Origin: Marinifilum_A sediminis
GTDB taxonomy: Bacteria; Bacteroidota; Bacteroidia; Bacteroidales; Marinifilaceae
NCBI GenBank assembly: GCA_947496465.1
Contig: CANMCX010000019.1
Coordinates: 1 to 62,490 of the forward strand
Reading direction: 5' to 3'
DNA length: 62,490 nucleotides
A program made the position numbers and the translations under genes. Positions 18,373 through 28,600 of this stretch are shown one piece after another; positions within the stretch are counted from its first letter, which is position 1; every line of letters starts with the position of its first letter. Below the pieces are notes generated by a model. That model ran no database searches. It saw nothing but the letters and a program-made list of their open reading frames with translations, and had not been told where the DNA came from.

Positions 18373-19602
18373 ATGACTAATACAACAACAATGACAGCAA
18401 AAGATTACATGGAGAAAGAGTCCAAATTTGGAGCTCACAACTATCATCCACTTCCAGTAGTCTTAGAACGTGGCGAAGGCGTTTATGTTTGGGATACAGA
18501 TGGAAAGCAATATTTTGATTTTCTTTCAGCGTATTCCGCTGTTAATCAAGGACACTGTCATCCAAAAATTATTAACGCATTGGTTGAGCAAGCACAAAAA
18601 CTAACCCTTACCTCACGTGCTTTTTACAGTAATAACCTTGGTAAATATGAAGAGTTCGTAACTAATTACTTTGGGTACGATAAAGTATTACCAATGAATA
18701 CAGGTGCTGAAGCTGACGAAACAGCTATCAAGCTTGTTCGCCGTTGGGGTTACGATGTAAAAGGTATTCCTGAGAACGAAGCTAAGATTATCGTTTGTGA
18801 TGGTAACTTCCACGGACGTACCGTTACAATCATCTCTATGTCTAACGATCCAGATTCATATAAAGGATTCGGTCCATTCACACCAGGTTTCGTTTCAATT
18901 CCTTACAACGATACTGAGGCATTGGCTAAAGAATTAAAAGATCCTAATGTGTGTGCATTCCTTGTTGAGCCTATTCAAGGTGAAGCTGGTGTTTATGTAC
19001 CTGAGAATGGATTCTTGAAGAAAGCTTCTGAGCTTTGTAAAGAAAACAATGTACTATTTGTTGCTGATGAAGTTCAGACTGGTATTGCAAGAACAGGTAA
19101 ATTATTAGCTGTTGATCATGAAGGTGTTCGTCCTGATGTATTGATTCTTGGAAAAGCAATTTCAGGTGGTGTAGTTCCTGTATCTGCAGTATTGGCAGAT
19201 GATGATGTAATGCTTGTAATTAAGCCAGGTGAGCACGGTTCTACTTTTGGTGGTAATCCAATTGCCTGTGAGGTTGCAATGGCTGCTCTTGAAGTAGTTA
19301 GAGACGAGAAATTAGCTGAGAATGCTGAGGCAATGGGTAAGATTTTCCGTGAGGAATTATCGACTGTTAAATCTGATATGATTGAGCTAGTACGTGGTAA
19401 AGGTCTTCTTAACGCTATCGTAATTAAGCCTAAAGGTGGTAAAACTGCTTGGGATGTGTGTATGCGTCTTCGCGACAACGGTATGTTAGCTAAACCAACT
19501 CACGGACATATCATTCGTTTTGCTCCTCCATTGACAATTAACGAAACTCAACTTCGCGAAGCGATTGAGATCATTAAGAAAACAATGGCTGAATTTGAAT
19601 AA
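18373..19602 (+). CDS. rocD: ornithine aminotransferase (ornithine-oxo-acid transaminase)
   Basis: This 409-residue class-III PLP aminotransferase converts ornithine and 2-oxoglutarate to glutamate semialdehyde and glutamate, linking arginine and proline metabolism in the cytosol. Family signatures include FDFLSAYSAVNQGHCHPKI, PMNTGAEADETAIKL, CDGNFHGRT and VADEVQTGIARTGK. The PLP lysine is K261 in ILGKAISGG, and GSTFGGNPIACEVA follows. Base composition is noticeably less A+T-rich than its neighbours, with regular codon use suggesting high expression. Start ATG 18373; the conserved KFGAHNYHPLPVV follows about 20 residues later. Confidence 0.95.
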   Translation: MTNTTTMTAKDYMEKESKFGAHNYHPLPVVLERGEGVYVWDTDGKQYFDFLSAYSAVNQGHCHPKIINALVEQAQKLTLTSRAFYSNNLGKYEEFVTNYFGYDKVLPMNTGAEADETAIKLVRRWGYDVKGIPENEAKIIVCDGNFHGRTVTIISMSNDPDSYKGFGPFTPGFVSIPYNDTEALAKELKDPNVCAFLVEPIQGEAGVYVPENGFLKKASELCKENNVLFVADEVQTGIARTGKLLAVDHEGVRPDVLILGKAISGGVVPVSAVLADDDVMLVIKPGEHGSTFGGNPIACEVAMAALEVVRDEKLAENAEAMGKIFREELSTVKSDMIELVRGKGLLNAIVIKPKGGKTAWDVCMRLRDNGMLAKPTHGHIIRFAPPLTINETQLREAIEIIKKTMAEFE

Positions 19603-19617
19603 TCGAATTTTACAGAT

Positions 19618-19660
19618 AAAAAAAGGGGCAATTCCAAATTTGGAATTGCCCCTTTTCATT
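19618..19660. terminator. strong bidirectional terminator
   Basis: A perfect 36-base palindrome (arms AAAAGGGGCAATTCCAAA and its complement, 19621-19656) lies between the converging rocD and giant surface-protein genes. It has A and T runs on both sides, so it can stop both transcripts. Confidence 0.92.
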
Positions 19661-19683
19661 TTTATTCTTACGATTGGGATAAC

Positions 19684-22600
19684 CTATTTCGTTATTATCA
19701 ATTTCGTTCGAACCACTTTATCAGGATATTGAATGGTCAAGAAGTAAAAACCTCCCGCAAGACCTTTCAGATCAAACTCTAACTTTTCAGAATTGAAATG
19801 CCCCTTAATTTCCTTCGAGACTACAAGCTTACCTGCAGAATTAAAAATCCTTAAGAGTCCATCCTTATCTATTGCATTAATCTCTACAAAAAATTCACCA
19901 CGATTTGGATTTGGATAAACCACCACTCCACTCTCGGCAATTAAATCTTCAATTCCTGTTGTAATAAATACTTGCTGAGAACTCTCACTATCTGGACAAG
20001 CTCCATTCGATGCGGTTAATGTTACCACGTAACCACTACCGCTTGAGTTTTCAAGAACGTAGGAATGACTAGGTTCAAATTCACTACTCAATACACCATC
20101 TCCAAAATCCCAAAGAATAGAGGTTGCATTTGTACTTAAATTCGTAAAATGAACCTGATTGTAATCAATTTCAAATGTAAATTCAGCTTCTGGTTGCTCT
20201 AATGGACTCACTGTAATTGAATTTGAATATTGCGAAGAAAAACCTGCTTTGTTAACAACAGCACGGTATCGTTCATTTTGAACAATTTCATTCGTTACCA
20301 ACAACTCCGCATTTTCTCCTTCAAGATCTTCATATACATCATCCAACTCATTGTATTTTTGCCATTGAATTTCTCCATCGAAACCAACAAGTGTAATATT
20401 TGATTTTGAACCATAACAAACCAACTCCGGATTGGCTGTTGCCTCGCCTGCCCTGTTCGACTTAGGTTCAGGAATAGTAAATCTTGCCGACATTATGGAA
20501 ATTAGTCCTGTTCCTTCAAATTCCATTCTAGCTCCTTGCACTTCCATCTCACTAGTCGCTGCCAAATCAATAAATTTAATTTGTCCATTTGCTGCAAGCT
20601 GAGTTAAAGTTCCGGATAAAGTCCAATCTTCTAAATCTGCCTTACGAACGGTTACAGGCGATTCATTATCCGTATCACAAATATTTCGATATTGATCCTG
20701 AAGAGACAATTGTGGTTGTCTGATAAACTGTTCTCCGTTTGTTGTCGGAGGTGATGGCTGTTTCTCAATTATCAGATATTTAGATTTACCATGATGAATT
20801 GCTTGTTCAAACCTTGTTGTATCATAACTACCTGAATATACATACATGGAATCAACTCCGTACTTTTGTAAAATTGAAGTGACTGTTGGATCAAAGGTAA
20901 TCTGTCCAGGAACTGAAATATCATAGTTTCCTTCCAAACTTCTAATACCATATCGGATATCTAAAATTTGATCTCTCCATGATTTGTTATCGGTAAATGT
21001 AACTACAAATTGTTCATCTACATTTGCATCAACAGCTGGAGTAATTATTGGTGCTGGAGGTCGAACAATATCAAAACTATCCGATACTATATTTAGTAAT
21101 CCATCAGATGTAAACAGCAACCTTGCACCTATTACCTCATCTTCACTAAAAGCACCTAAATTTGTAAACTGAACAATACCTTCCACTGATGTAATGGTTT
21201 TTATTCCGCTCAAACTCCATAAATTAGAATTATCATTATCCGGATCAGAAAACTTTTGCACTAAAACTTGAGTAAGATCATCACTTGTACAATTGTTCTC
21301 GTATTGATCTTGCAATTGAATTTTTGGCTGTTGAGCCAAAGTATCACCATTGTTCTCTGGTCCTATTGGTTGTTCAATAATAACCATGTCAGTAGTTACT
21401 CCATGTCCGATAATTTGTTCAACTCTAGCATCAGCATATCCGTTTGCTACAACTACAATGGTATCGGTTCTGGCAATAAACAAAGTCGAATCTTTATCAG
21501 GATAAAAAGTAATAACACCAGGTTCAATCAAGTAAGAAGTATCCACCAACGTATTACCTGCAAAACTGATAGACGAAATAGAATCTCTCCAACTTGCGTT
21601 GTCACTCGCCTGAATCGTAAATTCATTGTCAACAGTTGCATTCTCTGCTGCCGTCAAATCAATTACAGGAACAGGAATTGTAAATAAATCAGATACTACA
21701 CTATCACCAATAAAATAGAACTGTAAGTAAGCAGAATCTATTGCAATTTCACTTTTTGCAGTTAGATCAGTGAAATTAATCAAACCATCCACAGAAGTTA
21801 CCTCAAGAGTTCCTCCCAACTCCCACGCTTTGGTGTCGAATTTTTCGACTGATACTATGGTAGAAATGTCAGTTGTACAATCATTCAGATATTGATCTGC
21901 TAATTTCAGTTCAGGTTGTTGAGCCAATAAACTTCCATTTTCAGATGGCGATGTTGGTTGTGTTAAAATCAATAAACTATCCGCAACACCATGCTGAATA
22001 TCTTGCTGTATGGTATCATGAGAAAATCCTCTTGACTGAACGATCACCTCATAACTTCCATTTGTTTGTAAAAACTTCGATTCTGCCGGAATCAATTCAA
22101 GCTCACCAGCTACAGAAAAATTATAACTCTCTGCCACTAAGACACTGTCATTTACCGTTACAACATTAATCCTATTTCTCCATACAGAATCTTCTTCAAA
22201 GGTAATTTTAAATGGATTATCAACTGTTGCCCCAACCGCTGCAGTCAATACAGGAGGCGTTGCAATATCAGGAATATCAAAAGGTGTAGCAACAACTCCA
22301 TCCATATCTGTAGAGCTAAATATAATTTCAGCTCCTATGATCGGTCCGGTTGAAAAGGCTGACAAATCATTAAAACTTACAATTCCATTCTCAGCTGTTT
22401 TTTCTAATGTACCTGCTAAGTCCCATTCTCCCTCATCATTTCTACTGGCTGTAATGGTCTTTTCATTATCACTATCGCAAATATTAGAATACTGATCGTA
22501 AAACTCCAGAATTGGCTGTTGTGCCAACAAATCTCCATTTGCTAAAGGAGCCAATGGTTGTTGTGTAATATTCATACTATTAGCAACTCCATGACCTACG

Positions 22601-25600
22601 GTTTGTTCTGCCGTAGCATCACTATATCCTAACGCCTTAACTACAATATCGAATACACCTGATTTTTGTAAAAGAACCTCTTCGGATACATAGAATACAA
22701 TTTTATCCGAATCAATATCGTACGCCGAACTTGGAAGTGTATCTCCTTCATAAGTAATCAATTCAATACTCGTCGACCAGGAATCATCAATTGAAAAATA
22801 GGTAAGTTCAAAATCGTTATCGACTGTTGCATCAAATTGAGTTGACAAATTTGGTGGATTTTGCAAGGATGGAATATCAAAAGGATCGGAATCAACGGAA
22901 GCAATTCCATCTCCTGTAAAAGTAAGATATGCACCTGTTACAGCTAAACTACTTGATGCAGTTAAACTTCGGTAATTAATTACTCCATTGCTCACCATTT
23001 GTAAAGTATCGCCCGCAAGCAACCAATCTCCTGTTCCCCCTTTAATCACTAAAACTTCATATTCATCTTCAGTATTACATGCATTATTATATTGATCTTT
23101 TACAGAAATCTTAGGTTGCAAATCCAATTCTCCACCATTAACCAATGGAGCAGTTGGTTGCGTTTCTATTACTAAAGTATCTGGCTTACCATGTTTTATT
23201 TCCTGATTTACAGTTGAATTTTGATATCCTCTAGAAAAAACAATTATCTCCTTAGTATCGGCAACTTGCATACTTGCATCCTGCGATGGATCGAATACAA
23301 TTTTACCAGCCTGACTCTTGTCATAAGCAAATGTGGGAAGAGTAGATCCATCGTAAGATACAGAGTCAATTTTCCCCTGCCATTCGGGATTTTCCGAAAA
23401 AGTAACATCAAATAAAGAGTCAACTGTTGCACTTGTTGAAGCTATAAGAGAGGGTGCAAAAAGAGGAGCTGGAATCAAGAACGAACCAGATTCCACATTT
23501 GTTAGTCCTGTGCCGGAAAATGTAATTGTTGCATCACTTATCAAATCTGTACTTCCGGCAGTAAGATCTGTATATGCTACAACACCGTTTGTTACCATTA
23601 AAGAAGCTGTACCTTCGAGGTCCCAGCTGCCTCCGCTTGCATTTGCATTTATAGTTATAGAATTCTCTCCTGTACAATCATTAAAATACTGATCCTGTAA
23701 TTTTACAACAGGTTGTGTTCCCAACTCCTCACCATTAGAGTTTGGTCCCATAGGCTGAGTTGTTATCACAATATTTTTTGCCACACCATGTGCAATTGCC
23801 TGTTCAACAGAATCGAGTAAATAGGATGTTGAAGTAACATATATATAGTCGGCATTTACCAATTGCAATAGTGCCGATTCGCTTGGTTTAAATGTAATTT
23901 TACCTGCGACTGTAGCGTCATAAGCATTGGTTGGCAATATTGCATCACCATATTTTATTTCGGTAATTTTTGATCTCCAATCTGCATTTTCCGTGAAAGT
24001 AATTTCAAAATCTGTATCAACTGTTGCATTCGATGCTGCTGTTAGAATCGGTCCGGCATTTAAATCTGGAATATCAAATGTTGTTGAATTAACAATTGTT
24101 AAGCCAGAAGCCAAAAAGCTAATAAACGCACCATTTACTGGACCATCACTCGCTGCTGTTAAATCAGTATAACTAACCGATCCATTCGCTGCAGTTTTTA
24201 TTAAAGTTCCACCAAGAGTCCAATCGTTCACATCTCCTTTATCCGCAGTTATCTCAATAGTATTTTCCTCTAAACAATCATTTCCATATTGATCTCGAAG
24301 AGTAACACCTGGCTGAGTTGCCAATTCTCCACCATTCTCCACTGGAGCTGCCGGTTGTAAAACAATCACCATTTCACTTGCAACACCATGCTTTATCTTT
24401 TGAGATACACTAGCTGTTTCATAACCTGCTGCGTGCACCTCCAAATCTTTAGTATCTGCCACCTGTAAATCAGTATCCTGAGAAGGATCAAATATGATCT
24501 TTTCGCCCTGAGTTTTATCGTAAGCCCCTTCAGATATTAGATTTCCATCATATGTAATTGAATCAATTGCCAATTGCCAGGTTGGATTAGCAACAAAAGA
24601 AATTTCAAATTCTCCGTCAACAGTTGCGCTTGACGATGCTAACAATTGAGGTGAAGCATCTAATGCAGGTACTGTGAATGCACTACTTGTTACATCTGTT
24701 AAAGAAAATGACGAAAAAATAATTGTCGCAGTAGTAAGCTCTTCATCACTACTTGCCGTTAAATCTGTAAAATTAAAAACACCAGACGATGAAGTCAAGC
24801 CCAAGGTTCCTCCTAAGGTCCATGTTCCACCTGAAGCTACCGACGAGATAGTTGTAGTATTATCTGTTGTACATACATTTGCATATTGGTCGTGCAATTG
24901 TACCACAGGTTGAGTAGCCAAACTTGCTCCATTTGAACTCGGTCCAACAGGCTGAGTACTTATGAACAAATCAGCAACAAGTCCATGTCCAATTTCTTGT
25001 GTAATCTCAGCATTCGAATAACCACTTGAAATAATAGATAGTGCTTGAGAACCAGCAACCTGAAGTAATGCTGATTCAGCCGGTTTAAGGGTAATACGAC
25101 CAATGGAAGTTGTAACATATGCCTCTACAGGCAATGAATTTCCTCCGTATTGAATGTCCGTAATATTTCCTCGCCAGCTGGCGTCGTCACTAAATGTAAT
25201 AGAGAATTCATTATCCACTGTTGCATTTATAGCAGAAGATATATCTGGTACATCATCAACGGGTATGTCAAATGGATTCGAATCAAGCGTAGCAAAACTT
25301 CCAGAAGAGAAGGTTAGATAAGCACCTGCAACAGCTTCTGTACTGGTGGCTGATAAATCAGTGTAAGTAAATACTCCTCCTGCCAAAGTTTGATTAGGTG
25401 ATCCACCTAACGTCCAATCACCAGCATCTCCTTTAGCAACTGATATTGTAGTCGCATTATCACCTGTACAAGCATTTCCATATTGATCCAAGCTACCTAT
25501 TTCAGGTTGAGTTGCAAATAATCCTCCATTACTACTAGGAGCAGTTGGCTGTGTAGTAATACTTATTGATGCCGGAGCTCCATGTCCTATTTCCTGAGAT

Positions 25601-28600
25601 AAAATTTTATCATTAAATCCTGCAGATACAAAAACGAAATCTGCTGTCCCAGATATTTGCAATTCTGTTGATAGCGAAGGATCAAAAGTGATTTGATTTC
25701 CAACACTGATATCATAGGCAGCTGCATCTACTGTATTCCCATTGTAGGTAATACTACTAATTTTACTTTGCCATGATTGAGTATCTGTAAAAGTAATAAT
25801 GAATGAATTATCAACTGTGACTCCCGTTGCCGCAGTAAGATCAGGTGGTGAATTCAATCCCAAATTAAAGTTTGTTGAATTAACACCTGTCAAACCCGAG
25901 GAAGAAAATCCGATAAATGCATTATTCACAACTTGTGTACTTGAAGCTGTTAAATCGGTATAGGATAATACTCCTGAGGTAATAGTACCGGTTAATGTTC
26001 CCTGTAGATCCCAGTTTACAGGATCATTCTCTGCTGCTGTAATTGAAATTGAACTATTACTGGTACAAATATTACTATAAATATCTCTTGCACTAACAAC
26101 TGGCTGTGTTTGAAACGGATCTCCATTGCTAGCTGGAGCTACTGGCTCTGTATCAATTGTTAATTGTGTAGCCACACCATGTCCTATGGTCTGAGATACT
26201 GTTGCATTATTATAACCATCAACAAAAACGATCATATCCGCTGTTTTAGCCGTTTGTAGTACGGCATCAGCAGAAGGGTCGAAAGTAATTTTATTGCTGG
26301 TAGAGTTGATGGTATATGCAATGGATGGCACCGTATTTCCATCAAAAGAAATACTATCAATATTCGATTCCCAATCCACATTATCATCGTAAGATATTTC
26401 AAAAATTCCATCTACGCTTGCTCCTGATGATGCTGTAAGATTCGGTGCTGTATTTAAACCAAGGCTAAAATCTGAAGAAGTCACTCCTGTTAATCCTGTT
26501 GATGAGAAACTTATATTTGCTCCCGTTATATTCTCATTACTGCTAGCTGTAAGACTGGCAAAAGTAAGAGTTCCCGAACTTGCATTTTGATTTAAGCTTC
26601 CCCCCAAAGTCCAATTTCCGGCATCTCCTTTGGCAGCCGTTATTGTTCTTGAGCCATCGGTAGTACACAAATTATTGTATTGATCTAAAATTTCAAGAAC
26701 TGGTTGTGGGCTAAATTCACCTCCATTAACCGAAGGCGCTCCAGGTTGAATATTAATTGATAATTTATTAACTGCTCCGTGCGCTAGGACTTGAGATAGA
26801 GTAGCATCACTAAATCCGTCTGAAGAAATTACTAAATTAGCAGTTCCTGCTGTCTGCAATGCAGTTGATAAAGATGGAGTAAATACAATTGTTCCTGTAG
26901 TTCCCGTATTATAAGCAGCAACATCAACAGTGACTCCATTATAAGTTATAACACTTATTTTAGATTGCCATCCATCAACGTCTGTAAAAGTAATTGTAAA
27001 ATCAGAATCAACATCTGCATTAACATCCTCTGCCAAATCTGATGGCGGTCCATTTAAACCTAAACTAAATGTTGATGAATTCACTCCGGTTAAACCTGTA
27101 CTACTAAATGAAAGGAAAGCACTTGAAATTGCTTCATTACTACTAGCAGTTAGGTTAGTATAGGAAAGAATTCCGGTATTAACACTTGCTGTAACATCAC
27201 CCCCTAAAGTCCAATTTCCAGCATCACCTTTTGCAACTGTTACCGAGGTGGAATTATCCGTTGTACAATCATTATTATATGAATCCTGTAATTTAACTAC
27301 AGGCTGATCTTGCAATTGACCTCCATTCACACTTGGTCCGGTTGGTTCAGTTACCATTACTATATTTTTAGCCGAACCATGACCAATTGTTTGTGATACA
27401 GGAGAACTGTTATTAAAACCATCCGAAGAAATAATTAAATCTGCGGTTCCAGCTACCTGTAAGGCGGTAGATAAAGATGGAGTAAAGGTTATCTCTCCAC
27501 TTGTTGCTGTATTGTAGGCGGCATTATCAACAACATTCCCATCATAGGTAATGCTATTAATATTTGATTGCCAATTGTTTTCATCCGTAAAGGTAATTGT
27601 GAATGGATTATCTACTGTAACGCTACCTGCTGCAGTTATATCTGTAGGCGCATTATTTAAGCCCAAACTAAAATCAGAAGATGTAACCGGAGTAATTCCT
27701 GGAGAGGTAAATTCAATATTTGCACCAGTAACTTCCAAGGCACTACTTGCTGTTAAACCCGAAAAAGTCAATACACCTAAGTTTGCATTTTGATCAGGTG
27801 TACCTCCAAGACTCCAATCACCAGCATCAGCTTTTGCCGCGGTAATTGTTCTATTTCCATCCGTCGAACAAAAATTATTATACTGATCTCTAACCTCAAT
27901 AACAGGCTGAGGATTTAATTCTCCACCATTTATAGCTGGAGTGCCTGGCTCTGTTGTAATTGCCAGTTGATTTGCTACTCCATGCCCAATAACTTGCGAT
28001 AATGGTGCTGTATCGTCAAATCCATCAGAAGAGATAATAAAGTTAGCAGTACCAGAAGTTTGCAAAGCTGTTGATTGAGAAGGATCAAAAGTAATTTGAT
28101 CACCAACACTAATATCATAAGCAGCTGCGTCTACATTATTCCCATCGTAGGTTATACTACTAATTTTACTTTGCCAGGATTGTGTATCCGAAAAAGTAAT
28201 GAAAAATGTTCCGTCAACAGTTGCTCCAGATGCTGCTGTTAAGTCTGGAGGAGAATTTAAACTCAAATTAAATGTCGCTGAATTTTCACTGGTAACACCA
28301 GTTGCTGAAAAGGTAATAAAAGCACCAGTCACCACCTGAGTACTTGAAGCTGTTAAATCAGTATATGATAAAACACCAGAAGAAATTGTTCCAGATAGGC
28401 TTCCATTCAAATCCCAATTTCCAGGGTCATTTTCTACTGCTGTGATAGATATTGAACTATTACCAGTACACACATTGCTATATTGATCCTGTACATTCAC
28501 AACAGGTTGAGTTTGAAATAAACCACCATTATTAGATGGAGCAACAGGTTCCGTGTCCATAACAATCTTTGATGGAGCACCATGTCCGATGGTTTGTGAT